In this document: piece by piece, positions 49,447 to 62,278 of the stretch
Layout: each line of letters starts with the position of its first letter
Numbering within the stretch: the first letter of the stretch is position 1
Assembly: GCF_002078875.1 (NCBI RefSeq)
Contig: NC_034412.1
Span: 31,177,065 to 31,241,064 of the forward strand
Source of the DNA: Numida meleagris
Lineage: Eukaryota; Chordata; Aves; Galliformes; Numididae
Direction: 5' to 3'
DNA: 64,000 bases
Notes under the pieces: model-generated
What the model was told of the DNA's origin: nothing
What the model saw: only the letters and a program-made list of their open reading frames with translations
Databases searched by the model: none
Translations under genes and position numbers: made by a program

Positions 49447-52400
49447 GTTGTGGAAAATTATTCTTTTCCTTACTTTACTCCTAAGTGGGCAATTATACTT
49501 GAACTGATACTTGTCACCTGATAAGGCTTTCAAGGGAGCCAATTACATATTTCCTCCCATTAGTATTGCAGTATTATAGGCTTTTCTGAGACGTTTTGTA
49601 GCTTACTTGTAAGAACTGTCTTCAGCATTGTTTTTAGGGAGGTAGTGTTTATAGTCTAACTGTAGTTTTGACAGTTATTTCTACTGATAGATTCAATGGG
49701 AAGAAACACTTGAAATAAAGCTTCAGGTAAACGTACTCTAAATAAGATTACCGTTGTGAGAAGTTAATTTGGCACAGGAACCTAGATGCAAGACATCTCA
49801 GTAATTAGTATAACTCCTTGACAAATTAATTGTAGGAAACTTCTGTAAGAGATGAAATATAAAATCAAGTAAATTCTGTTGGTGACTGTTAGGATGTCAA
49901 GCTGTATGCAAGTCTAGTGATATCCATTGGTAGATATATTTACATGAGTTTTAGCCTTTACTGAAAAAAAAAGAAAACTTCCGTACAGAATTTTTGTTGA
50001 ATGACCTTAGTGTTGATATCCGAGCACCTTTCTTTGATGCTGTGAGTGACAACACAAACACAGTGTTTTATATGCTGTTTCTCTGTCGATCCATGCTTCC
50101 TTCTTCTCTCCCCCTCTTTCTGTCTCACTCCCTCTTTCTATTTTCAGAATACAACTGCATGCTGGTTTGGCTCTGTTTCAGTTACGTGCAATGTGCTGTG
50201 TAGTTTGATGACAGAAAGATCAGAAAGTGTTACTTAGAGACAAGGAAAGTGGTGAAACTTGTGGTGGTTTTTAGATGTTCTTAGAGTTTTTCAGGCCAGC
50301 AGTAGAGTAGCCTTGGTTCTTTCCTCCTGAGCATCACTCTTGTGAAGGATGGTGGTGTTTTTCTGACACTTAGAATTGTTGATACTAATCCTTAGCTCAG
50401 TGCTTCACCATTAAAATTATTCTCAGCCTAAATCCCGAAGTCTTTTGAAGATTTGGGCAGAAATGATACCTAAGAATGTGTGGTTCATTCTTTCTGTCTT
50501 TCTATCTCCATCACAAACAGAAAACAGGACTTTCCTCTACTCCTTTGGAAGAGCAGAGAAAAAAAAGATTGTATCTTAAGCTTTTTAGAAAATAATCGAA
50601 ATTGAGATAAGTGGATAGTGTTTACTTTTTCTTCATATAAAATAATGCCACTCCTCAGCATCTGGGTTATTCCTATTAGGTGGTTTCAAATGTATTGTGC
50701 ACCTGCCCACTCACCCCTCCCTCAAAAAAAAATCCATATTTTTAAATTCTGTTGGCTTTCTTAATTTCAGAGCTGTATAGAAATCCAGCTCTAGAGCAGT
50801 ACAGAGAATTTTTCTGCCTTTGAATTACAAATGAAGTTTATTTTAATTTACAAAGTTCATTAACTGTTTTTTTTTAAAAAACAAACAAACAAAAAATCCC
50901 CATATCACACTCACATCCATGTGTGCCTGGCACCGGTGTAGTACCATAACACCTGTGTAGTGTTATGCTGGCTGTCAAAGTTATGTTATACTCTCATCCA
51001 TATCTGAGAAAAAAAAAAAGGTTGCCGTTCTGTTTTAAATTGTATTTCACTAATCTGCTGTGAAGAATCCGACTTGCTTTAGCTTGTTCGTGTGAGGCTT
51101 TGCCAGCATAAACTGTTTTGAAGCCATGGTCCAAATGTACTGTTAATAACTAGAGAAAATATGAGATGGTGAGAAGGCAAAAATCAGAGAGCTATGAAAA
51201 ATTACTTTTAAACTCAAATCAAGCAGACAACTCTTTCTTTGCTGATACCGTTCAAACATGAAGGAAGACAGAGAATATTTGCTATTCAAGTGGAAGAGTT
51301 CTTGCAGCACAAGGTAGGACTGATAAAGTTTAGCACATTCATCATGAAGTTAAGGTCAGTGAATTAGTTATCTCATGCTTTATGGATCAGTTTGAGAGGA
51401 TATTCAAAACACGTGGATTTTGTGAACTTGAATATATTCATTTTTAAATATTAAAGAATGTACATTTGACTAAAACTTGGTGAGGATAAAACTGGCTGAT
51501 TATTATTAGTTATTGTTAATTGCTTTGATTAACTTAACCTTTCTGTTTGTCATTCATTTTTTTTAAAGAGAGATTCTGTTAAGTATCCTTTCCAGGAAGT
51601 CAGTGTCACCTAGCATTCAGAGAATGGGACAGAAAAGAAAATTGGTACTTACCTAGCTTTATTGATAACTTACCCTGTTAGCCAGGCTTTGCACTTCTCA
51701 TTTCTATACTTAAAGGTACCCATCTGTAAAACTGTCATAATCTGCTTTTCACGGGAAACTTGTGAAGAGCAGATTCATAGAAGTGCTTTTGCACCTTCTG
51801 ATGAGCTCTATATTTGAGCAAATTATCCAGCATCTTTCCCATTTGTTAAAAATTTACCAGTTGGTTAGTTGTAGTTCTTCGATAATGCCTTTAAGTAAAC
51901 AAATATTTTACATGCAGGTCATTGCATAAAGGTCACTTTACTTTTTTTTCATTAGTGGGCATACAGGAATATGCTGTGGTTTCCCTGTATAGATAACATA
52001 GTTGTGTTGTAATGATTCTTACTGTTTATGAATACTTTCCAAATAATGTTAGCCTTTTTGGGTAAGGATTTACCTGAATGTGTGTAGATGTTCTGACACC
52101 TTTTCCTGGGCTCCTAATACTTTCCGTACACTGAATGGAGAGAAGGAGGCATTTTGAGGACTCAATTTATCTGAGGTATATACATTAGAGTGAGAAGAAT
52201 TTTTCCCTAGAAGTGTCTGTTTCTTTTGACTACTAAAGGAGCTGGGGTTCAAATGTAGTAGGCTGTGCTGTGCCTGTCTAAGGTAAGGTAGGGCTGATCC
52301 TATCCCAAGCATGTGGGAAGCCAACGTAACTGTTGTGAGAAAATTTTAGCATGGTGTTTTTAGGTGAGAATTTATTTGCACCAGCGTTCAGAATACCTGT

Positions 52401-52564
52401 GGCAAACCTGGAGATACACATCTTCGCAGACTTTCAAGAATTAGCGTTGTGGCTATTAGAGATACAAACGTATCTTACCGGTAAAGATATTTCACTTACT
52501 TTTAAAATATGCAATTTTAGTTTTGCAATTTCTGTTATTCCCTAGAACACTGGCTATGTTCTTA

Positions 52565-52690
52565 CTGTTTGCATTTATTGCAATAGCACCTAGAGGTCAG
52601 CAATGAAGAGCGTGCTGTGCCCGTAACTGTCTGAATGTTAAAATACAGAGAATCGCTGTCCCAGCAATCATTGTCTCTTACTTATGGAGA
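52565..52690 (+). repeat. Possible ancient amniote interspersed repeat fragment
   Basis: Sequence around tattgcaatagcacctagag near 52577, then ctgtcccagcaatcattgtctc near 52657, resembles a dispersed repeat seen widely in turtles, crocodilians and birds, whose family name I cannot give with confidence. The match is short and diverged. Confidence 0.35.
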
Positions 52691-55600
52691 AAAAGTTGCA
52701 ATAAGTGAAAGCAGTCAAATGTAGAGGGAATTTGAGAGAAAAAATATTAAGAGGTGATTCGAGAGAGATCAGCAAGCACATACTTGGAATAAGGTTGTTA
52801 ATTTCTTTACAGTTTATTATCATGTGCTTCGACTACCATTCTTCACGTTTGGTTTATTTATATATTTATTTTGGAATTAAGTGAACCAATCCATTTCATA
52901 TCTTTCTCTTTCAGGGACATGGGATGTATTCTTTCCTCTTTTTAAAAAAATTCATTAAAGTGAAGTTTTCTTATTGAGTCCTATGGGAGCATGGATGTCT
53001 TAGCCTCTAGCTGAAATTGTATAAGCAGCAATTTTGCTCCCCACCCCTCTTTCAAGAATATTTGTAATTTGTGACACAGCAGATTGCACAACTGTGTTGT
53101 TTTTAAATTTGTTTTGCAATGTATCTGAAATATAGCAAAGAGATGGACAGACGCACAGCTAAAGTAGATGACAAAGAGATGATATAACGTCTATAATAGA
53201 CATTTTGAGAATAGCTTATAGTAAATTTTTTGGCAGAATTCAGGGACGGCCAGTCTGAACAGCAACTGAAAGTTGGACACTGATGCTTTGAAACCTTTTA
53301 TCTCTTCTAATGGCGTTTTAGTAGTAACACAAATAGAATGAACTCTAAAAACAAAATCTGAGGTGTGTTATATAGCAGTGATGTTGAAGCGAAGAAGTTT
53401 ACCAAGACTTCCCATGCATTAATCTATAATATATGGAGATTTATAAGAAAAATCTGGGACAAAATGATAGTGTGATTGACGTGTGATGTCAATATGCGTA
53501 ATATTGCTTGCATTAATTAGAATCAATCATGTATATTAAAAACACCAAATATGCACATAGAATTTGAGTATGTGTTTATGCCGTAGAAGTTAGAAATTCA
53601 GTATCTGTTATTTTCTGTATTCCTTTAATTTCTTCAGGTACAAGGCAAAGTTACAAGAGTTTTGTTTCACTACTGGAAGTAATACATTGCTGGCACATGC
53701 ACACTTTTGATATTTAGTATTAGGCTCTAGTCTTCATGATTCAGCAAATGCAAAACGAAGAGGAATGACAAGTCAGAGCATGACTTAAACCCATTCACAA
53801 CTATTAGGCCATTTCCTTTATTTATTGCAGAAGCTTATAGGGAAAACAATGAGTAGAAAGATTAAATATATGAAGTATTATGTTTTGATGTTCTCTGTGC
53901 AAGAAATAAAATAATTTCTCGTTTCCACTGTTTCGTAGAAGTTTTTTTTTTTTTTTAAATGACTTCAAGAATAATTTATTTGGATCGAAGCCCCAGTCAT
54001 GCACTAAGTGAGCAGTCATGACCCTTACACAGAGGCAATGTGTGACAAGCACAGTGTGTTTGACAGTATCAGGATAAGCACTTAAAGTGTTAGAGGAAAA
54101 AAAATACAGATCCATTTTAAGAAGGGAAAATGTCCTGTAATATATTTCTAGTCCTGAAGAACTGCAGCGATCAGATGCCTTTATTTTTTTCAGAATAAAA
54201 TAATATCTTTCTAATATTATGAAAAAAAATAATTAAGAATACGTAACTTCGCAAGTTAACTATTGTTAATGAGATGCTAGGATTGCTAGTTTTATTTACT
54301 TTATCTAATAAGAAACCGTTTTTAAGGACCGAAGCAATTGCCTTACTGTAATTGCTGAAAACAGCATTAATTTTCTTTTCATTAAAACTCTGTATTAACA
54401 AATCAGAAATGTAGCCATCAAACCTCCCTTCCAATAACTCCTAGGTACAGGTAGTTAGAAGTAAATTTTAAACCTCTCCTTCAATCAAGTATGTGATTTA
54501 TCTCTCTGAAAGATTGCCAAGTCTGTTTCCAAATTATGATCTTCCCACTATTTTCAGCTGTGTAGAAGAGCTGCTCTCTAGTTTAAAAGCATATCCCCCT
54601 ACTGCAGTGCGCTAAACAGTGGATAGGGTACTTTGAAGACACCAAATATGGACTCAAACGATCCGAGTGTTGCACTTCATTGTCAGCTTACTGAAAGAAG
54701 AGCCTCATTACATGGGTATTAATTGTCCATTAAGGTTCCATTTGCTCTTCTCTTCTAATTACTTCATATTGTCTCACTCAATAAATGATCCCTGCTTATA
54801 GTTATGCTCATTTGCAAACTGTTGAGAGATCTTTCTTTCCAATCTATATTATTTAATAGACTATACAATACATTTTACAGAAGCAGGAAACCAATCAGTT
54901 ACTGTAGGTTTATAAAGAGCTCTGTATCGTTTTTATCTCCCACAAAAAGAGCTTGCCCGCTGTCACTTGATAAATAGGCTTTAACAGTGACATAACCACA
55001 GGGTATCTCCAGTATGCATTCCTTAGATAAAACACTCATTAGGTTAATGTAAGATCACTGAATTTACCCTGTATTTTATTTTATATAATGAGTTCCTTTT
55101 TGTAAAATAAAGCTTATGAAAGAAGAAATTGTTGGCTCATAGGGAGGAGATGGATGAATATAATAAGGCTTCTGTTTGAGGGATTTATGATGTGTATTTA
55201 GCATTGCAGACAACATAGTAAATCACTGCCACAGACAATGTGAAAGATACATTATTTGTCACTTGTTTTTTTAACCAGTCTAAGTTCTTTTCAGATATCA
55301 TTTTAGAGACTTATAAATCAGTTCCATTTCAAGTTATTAAAAAGTCTATTGTGCATTATAATGCAGCTCCGAAACATGGCAAATTATTTCACTTCTATTG
55401 TTTTAGCCATTTATATTTCCTCCATATTCCATGATATTTAACCTAGATAGAAGAAGCATCGATGCCAATATTGTGAAAACAGCACTAAAAGCAAATAGAT
55501 AAAATGTTTGTGAGAAATGTAATAGATTTATCTCAGACATCTGTGTAAGCTGAAGTTATATTCTTCAGTTGGATGCTGCTGTTAATCATAAAATACCTAT

Positions 55601-58600
55601 CATGAGCAATATTTACATCTTGGAAATTAGTTTTGAAAATGGATCAGGAGTGTTTTGTTTTGTTGTATTATATGGCAGTGTTTTTCAGGTATCTCAGACG
55701 GCCATAATATCAGTAGTAGTCTCAGTCAAGAATGAAGCAGGCGAAGAGGATCTCTATGGAACTAGCATGCCTGAAAACTGATGAATAAAAATGTAATGCT
55801 CACAGAAAAGAGTAGAGAGTGTCATCACTACAGGTTTACATTTTCTTCAGTAATAATTTGCTTGATTTTTGTCATTTCACACAAGGTCTGTTCTACTTAG
55901 GTCCCTGTATACAGATGGTTGGATGGGTTGTAATGGACGGTTTCTATTAATTCTACATGCTATCTTGAACTGTTTTCCAGCTTGTTTGAATAAGTTCTGC
56001 CATGTTTCCTTCTAAATAGAAAACCTTTTGAAATGACTTTTTCTGCGTTTTTCCCCCCTATCCTATTGATTGTTTTACCCTCTGACTACTTTTCTATCTC
56101 AAGATAGAAAGATTTCAAGATCCTCCTTTTGGGTCACTTTAATTTCACCTTGGCTAACTGTGTTGTGCGATGGCTGTACATACTAAACTACTGAAATTTG
56201 CCTGAAAAAAAGGCAACAGAATTGGTTAGTGACTAAATTTTTAGCAGTGTGAAATCTATTATCCTAGCCCTGAAGCATTTTGACATATTCCGGTTTGAGA
56301 GGAAAAAAACCAATGTATTGTTTGCTTGCTTTTTATTATACATACAGCTTAGTAGCCTAGCGTTTAAATTAAGGGTGTTAACAAATGAAAATTAATGACA
56401 TTATTCTGTATGTGGTGCCAATGACACTGAATGGTGAGCCAATTTATATATTTTGTTTCATTGTGTACTGTAATATAATATTTATGAACAATTAACTGAT
56501 AAGAAGAGGTCTGTATTCTTTCAATTTTTTATAATGAAACAGAAGGAACTGCAATGTAGATTGTATTCACAATTTTATTGTCTATATGATCTATACATAA
56601 ATGTATATATAAAAATATACATTTATGAAACTGGTTTCCTCACGAAACTCTAAATTCTGATGGGAAACTGTTAATAAAAAGCATACTCAAAGATTTCTTA
56701 GTCTGCTTTTGAATACCACTCTTCTTTCCTTAGTCTGTGTAGGAAAAAAAAAAAACTATGACATTTCAGTAGCTGATATTTTAAACTCAACAGCATTCCA
56801 TCTTCATTTTCACTGGTGACAAATTTCATAGATTTCATAAGCAAAAAAAAACTATGCATGTGATCAAGATTGGGAAACCTGGATCTAAAAGGTCTAGTTA
56901 GCTCTGATCAGAAAAAATCGTGGCTTTCTAGAAGAAACCAAGTTAACCCTGATAAGGTAATTCTTCTTATTACTATGGGGAAGATCACAAGAGGTAGAAG
57001 GGCTGCAAATTTTGTGTTGTCTCTTCTATTTAAAGCTCACTCAAACCTCTTAAAAAATTATTGAAGTGTTCAAGGAATAATAATTTATATTCATATTGTG
57101 ATTTGAAGCTGCTTACAGCGTTTCCTTCGTGTCTGTTGCCCAACTGACCACGTTTCTGTGCACATTAAGTACAAGTATTAAATTAGGTTTTCTAAGTCAA
57201 GTGTATATTGTCCTAGGCCTTTCTGCTGGTAGACAAGTTTCTTTAGGAACTATTCAGTGTCTCTAAAGATATAACTATATAATTGAATTGATTCATGTCC
57301 AGGTGGCTTCCAGATATTTTTTTATTTTTTAGTATTTTTCCAATTTTAAATTCACCTGAGATTAAGTAGAAGCCATACTCATTGCTAAAGAGAGGTATTT
57401 GAAATAGCTAGCAAAGTTTTATACTCAACAGTGAACTTGCCGTTGTGGTGGAAAAAAAAATTGAGGGCTACTATCAGAACAGACTTATTCTTCCGTTTCA
57501 CTGTCAAAAAAGTTGCACTTCTGAAACGTGTATTATTACACAGCTACTGCAGCTTTTCTCTGTTAACTTGTACAACAATATCTCCATAGTCTTAGACATG
57601 TAGATTAGTCTGAAGCTTAATGAAATGGCATAACAGTTATTAGTCTCCTGACTAGCAAGAGAAAATGTTAAGCATCTTTTTAATCTGAACTTTTCTTTCT
57701 ACAGTGGCGATTGTTTAATGTTCAGAATTCAAGTCTGTTTGCCATGTGAAGTGAAGGCCCTGAGGAACTCAATAATTTTGTCTTCATTTGCAACCTGCTA
57801 GAATGTTTGCGCTTGTATGGAATACTGAAGATAATTGTTCAAGAATAATGGCAAAGCTGAAGAAGGTAAACTGGTAGTCAGTCTTTGAATCTGAAAAAAT
57901 GTTTTTTGATTTACTTTTCAGTTTCAAGAAGTAGGCATGGATGTTATCATAGGTGTTTTGTGAATTTTAGCAATATGATCTTAATTGATAGTTTCTTTTT
58001 TACAAGAACAATGCCCTCTGAGGACCAAAATTCCACTCTATCATGAGTGGATAAGGGAGATTATAAGAACTGAAGTAGCTGCAAGTCCTATTAACTCTAG
58101 CTTTCACAAAGCACAAGTAATGCACTCTCAAACAAATCATTATTTATAATGAATTCTGAAAATAAGATATAATGCCTGAAACCAAATTCAGATTAATATC
58201 AGTATGATGGCACAGCAGTAGTCTTTTGGAGTGAAAAAAGAAAAAGATTACAAAAGAATATTTTTACGTGATTAGGACATGGTTCTGGATACAACATGAG
58301 CACCCACGGAGCTATGCCATTACTCACATTAGGGAGTAGGAGAGCCAGGATTAAGGGCATATTCAAAATGCTGAGCCTGAGCCATCTCTAGTGTTGTCTT
58401 CCAGGGTCTGTGCTCTTAATGGTGAAAATCAAGACCATCATTTGGGTCATTTGAAAGGATCTTAAAATTAGGAAAAACTTAAATTAGGTTTATGATTTGT
58501 ATTGCTTCCCAGAGGAGTCTATTTTTATATTCTTAGTCAGATGTGCACAAAGTTGTGATGAGATATGTTGTACCTGTTATTGAAAAGAAATATGACCACT

Positions 58601-58769
58601 TTGCTAGTAGTTTACTGTTAGGTATCATTCAGGGACATTTGTTGCATGTAGTTTGATACTAAAAAATTGTTTTAAGAAAAGAAATCAAACGGTATTAAAG
58701 CTATGCTCTATGTCCCAAAATTATTTCCTTAAAGATCACTCTACATGAGCTGACAAATATGGGGAATGA
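52691..58769. other. About 6 kb of unique AT-rich DNA
   Basis: No gene was supported. The segment 54480-55080 is a candidate conserved non-coding element. A perfect short inverted repeat lies at 56596-56627. Confidence 0.5.
56596..56627. repeat. Perfect 13-bp inverted repeat, 6-bp loop
   Basis: Left arm cataaatgtatat (56596-56608) and right arm atatacatttatg (56615-56627) are exact reverse complements. Confidence 0.95.
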
Positions 58770-59090
58770 ATCATAGAATCATTAAGGTTGGAAAAGACTT
58801 CTAAGATCATCTAGTCCAACTGTGCCCCTACCACCAATATTGCCCATTAAATTGTGCCCTTAAGTAAGTACTCCATCAACCCTTTCCTTAAACACCATCA
58901 GGGATGGTGACTCCACCACTTTCCTGGCCAGCCTTTTCCAGCACATGACCGCTCTTTCTGAGAAGAATTTTTTCCTAATATCCAACCTGAACCTCCCCTG
59001 ACACAACTTGAGGACATTCCTTCTAGTTATATTGCTGCTACCTGGGAGAAGAGCTGGACCCCCACCTCACCACAGCTTTCTTGCCAGGAC
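58770..59090 (-). mobile_element. CR1 LINE, 3' portion
   Basis: Antisense CR1 tail (tcatagaatcattaaggttg), 3' UTR (gatggtgactccaccacttt near 58903) and end of ORF2 (cctgggagaagagctggacc near 59041). It is truncated near 59090. The first part of the 119-residue minus-strand open frame (59397-59038) lies outside the CR1 and the last part inside it. Confidence 0.9.
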
Positions 59091-61676
59091 ATATTTTTAG
59101 TTCATAGAAATGAAGGGTCTGAAATTGCTTTTGTTGGGCATCAGTCCCAGAGATGAGATGGCGAAAGGAGCGATCATGATCCCACAATTTTACACTTGTG
59201 ATATATCTTTTAGATTGTGTTTTCTTGTGGGTGAATACATTGATTATAAGCATTAATTTCAAGTCCCATGTACCTTTCTTTGTCACTCCAAATTTCTGAT
59301 GTAGTCTTTCTATTTTTGACTGTTGTAGACTTTCATAAAGTATATGGCTCAGAATAGACTGAGCTGGTCTTTGGTATCCTAGAATAGTTGGAAACACAAG
59401 AAATTATTTAACAATACATCCAAAGTTGAAACATTTCCTGATTGTTTTAATATTACACTAAAACTGTGTTAAGAACCTACCAGAAATATACCTTTTAGGC
59501 GTACCAATATGTTAGGTGATCAATATTCTTCTACTAGTTTAGTTACTTGCCTTAATATGACTTCATAGTTCACTGATCTCCCATAGTTAAGTTTTAAATT
59601 TTTTTTCTTTAGAATTACATTGCGAAAGTTTTGGCTATTTTTGGTTTAAATAATTCAGCTTAATACTAAATGCAGTATTTAAAATGTACAAAGAAGCAAG
59701 TAGATGTTAAACATTCTTCAAGATATGTCTGAGATTGACAGCATTTACTGTGTGTTCTACAAATAGACACCTAATTAGAAAAAAGAAGTGAGTGTCTCCA
59801 GTCACCCAGAAAATGTGCCACATAACATTAGCATTAGAATTTAAAATCTCTGTACTCTGCTTTATTTTGAAGTGTTTTTTTTTGATCTGGAAAAAACCCT
59901 CCATCTTCACAACATTTTAATTCATGTGTTCGAGATATTTATTAGTAGATTGCTGATTTTAGTTCCATTTCACGTTTTGTATCTTTTCCTGTTATCTATT
60001 TCTCTTTTTTTCTTTTTTCTTTCTTCTCTTTTTAGGGTTTTTCACTATTTAATCACCTAGGAAACCATACGTGGTTATCTTCCTGCCATTACAACATATT
60101 CTTCTCTCTTTTAATATTTAAGAGATAAAAGGGTGATGCGTAGTTTGCTTTTCCTCATAGCTCCCACTAAGCAATTTGTGTCCTTTCCGATAATGGGCAG
60201 GTTTCTAGGTCCACTTCTAAATCTAAATGCCGAAACTTTTTTTCCTTCCTACCTTCCTTCTCAGTACCTGGAACACTTCACTGATAGTCTACCAGAATTA
60301 AGATCTTCACTAACCATTAGAAAGGAAGTGACGAAACACTAGTATTGCTTGTGTTTTATAAAATATCCTTTAGGATTTTTATGATTGCTGTATATGGAGT
60401 ACAGATATCTTTTCTCATCAGAGATGGAGCTCTTGGCAACAGATTATAGACACCTGTATAGAATGAACTGTTCTTCTGCATATTTATGCCGAAGGTGTAT
60501 GGTTCCTCTCCTTACATGAAAGTATGTAATCTGTTGTATGAATGCTCATCAATCAAACTAGACTTGCTACTGCATATACTGCTCTGTTTCACCTTAGAGA
60601 CAAGTTTATCTTAGTACACAAACATAGTCCCAGGAAAGCCCTCTTGGTACCTAGCTATTGAGTTCATGTTTTCACAGCAATGCTAACAGTTTCTTGCTTT
60701 ATTTCATCATTTTGAAATTTCTTCTACTTCATCTTCCTTATATGACCTGGACACACTGCAGCTGATAGGATGTAATGTTTTCTTAGCAGCTGCAGAAAGC
60801 CTTCAGGAGAAGCTGGCAGGGGAAATAGTATTTTCATTTAACGTGATTACTTCTGTGGGACTGTATGAAATTTTTAGCTGTGTAAAGGCAAGGATAACAG
60901 GCAAACACACATTATTTCTATCTTGTCCTTTGAAGCTGGGGGGAAACTTATAAAATAATTGCAAATTGTTTCCAGTTTAGGGATGGGAGATTGTGAACAA
61001 CATAGAAAGGATAGCAAAATTTTTGTTAGAATTACGAAGTCTAAAATTTCTTCAAATTTCATTTCTATCATGTAATATTTCTATAAATTCTATTATCTCA
61101 AGTACTAGAGCAGTACTAATCTGGAAAATAATATTCAAATACAAGCCACCTGAAACCATGAAATGTTTCAATATAAGAGTTTAAGTCCTGCTTTTCATGT
61201 TTGGCTGATGCTAACGATAGACAAGCAACACAGGTGCTGAAATTGAGTGTCTAACTATGGCTAATACTAATCCTTCTCTGCAGCCTCTTTCACGGTGATG
61301 CTTTTATGGCCAGATTGTACTTATGGTATGAGATTCCTCTCCATCTGAAAAGTAAGAATTTCTCTGGGAGAGGCTTGGATTTTCATTAGGTTACAAACTC
61401 TAAATTTCATTTCCAGTTTTTTTATATACTGATGTCACAATACGAAGTCTGTTTTATTTTTGTGACTTGTACCTCACTGTAACTTTGATTCATAAATACA
61501 CTCTAAATAGTTCAAAGTTCTTTATATTTTTTTTTCCATTTGTTCTGATTAGAAGACATAAAAGTACAAAAATGCTGGGCAAACAGATGAGAGTAGCACA
61601 TAGATTTGGAAACAGTGGTGGGAGATATAAGTCTCTTAGGCACTCCCCTGCCCCCAGATGACAGTATACCTTAGAT
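59091..61676. other. Unique AT-rich DNA
   Basis: Holds the exon-like stretch 59274-59378 (minus strand) treated as a finding. No gene, RNA or recognisable repeat was otherwise seen. Confidence 0.5.
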
Positions 61677-62235
61677 CAGGCACGTCCAACCCACTGCCCA
61701 GCACAGCACAGCTTGCACTGTGGCTGCCCCCAGCTCTGCACAGTCATGGCAGCAGCTCTTCCCCACCGAGTGGCCTGGCTGCATGTGCGCACCCATCACT
61801 CAACAACAACCAAAACATTAGTGTGCCATTAGCACTGTCTCAGCTGAAACCAGGACAAGGGGAGGGCTCAGTACAGTGCCATCTTCACCTCTTGCACCTT
61901 CCCCGCACACTCAGTCAAGTCAAAATCTACATGTAATTACATGTTACGTGTGCTTGTGTCGCATGGTGAGTAAGACATAGTGATTACCAATAGCAGTATT
62001 TCAACCTATGTAATATCATCTCAAAAGAAAACAGAACTCCCAAAAAGAAAAACTATGGATGAAGGAAAGAGTGTTCAGGGAAAGAAGGACAGATGAGTAA
62101 TTTTTTTTCAAGACAAATAATATGGCACTATGCTTAATTTGTAAGGAAATGGTGTCACTCCTTAAAGATCACAATTTGAAAAGACACTGTATGCAAAAAC
62201 ATGCTGCCAAATTTGATTCATATCAAGGAATGTCC
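61677..62235 (+). mobile_element. hAT/Charlie-like DNA transposon, 5' end only
   Basis: The left end caggcacgtccaacccac resembles Charlie-type hAT terminal inverted repeats. An 8-bp target duplication is expected at ccttagat (61669-61676) but its partner is absent. The next 350 bp are GC-rich, as in the 5' regions of such elements. From about 62040 the sequence encodes the start of a hAT transposase with a BED zinc finger. The element stops near 62235, where retroviral sequence begins on the opposite strand, so about 2 kb of a full-length transposon is missing. Confidence 0.7.
62046..62235 (+). pseudogene. hAT transposase N-terminus with BED zinc finger, broken
   Basis: Reading from about 62046, the translation follows the N-terminus shared by Charlie-type transposases and their domesticated relatives (ZBED5/FAM200/GTF2IRD2 group): a basic start, then an in-frame stop near 62098, then CLIC, KRHCMQKHAAKF and DSYQG. 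CxxC (62131-62142) and HxxxxH (62185-62202) form the BED-type zinc-binding set. The frame shifts once near 62090. A full protein would have roughly 550-650 residues with a dimerisation domain at the C-terminus. Only about 60 residues are left. Confidence 0.75.
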
Positions 62236-62278
62236 ATCATGAGGCAAAGTAGTCAGTTCCTCTATTATATCATCGTGA

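Larger units (their letters stand above)
43901..52564. other. About 8.6 kb of unique AT-rich DNA
   Basis: No gene was supported. It holds a 25-A run (49422-49446), an AT-rich minisatellite-like tract (48456-48555) and a repeat-free stretch near 45870-46110 that resembles a conserved non-coding element in texture. An exon-like open stretch at 52364-52480 is discussed as a finding. Confidence 0.5.

Noticed and set aside
54171..54434. 87-codon minus-strand frame with protein-like first half
   Set aside because: No family recognised, no splice signals of note, and the second half is hydrophobic AT-rich noise.
61658..61936. 92-codon + strand frame in a GC-rich segment
   Set aside because: It lies in the non-coding 5' region of the hAT-like element.
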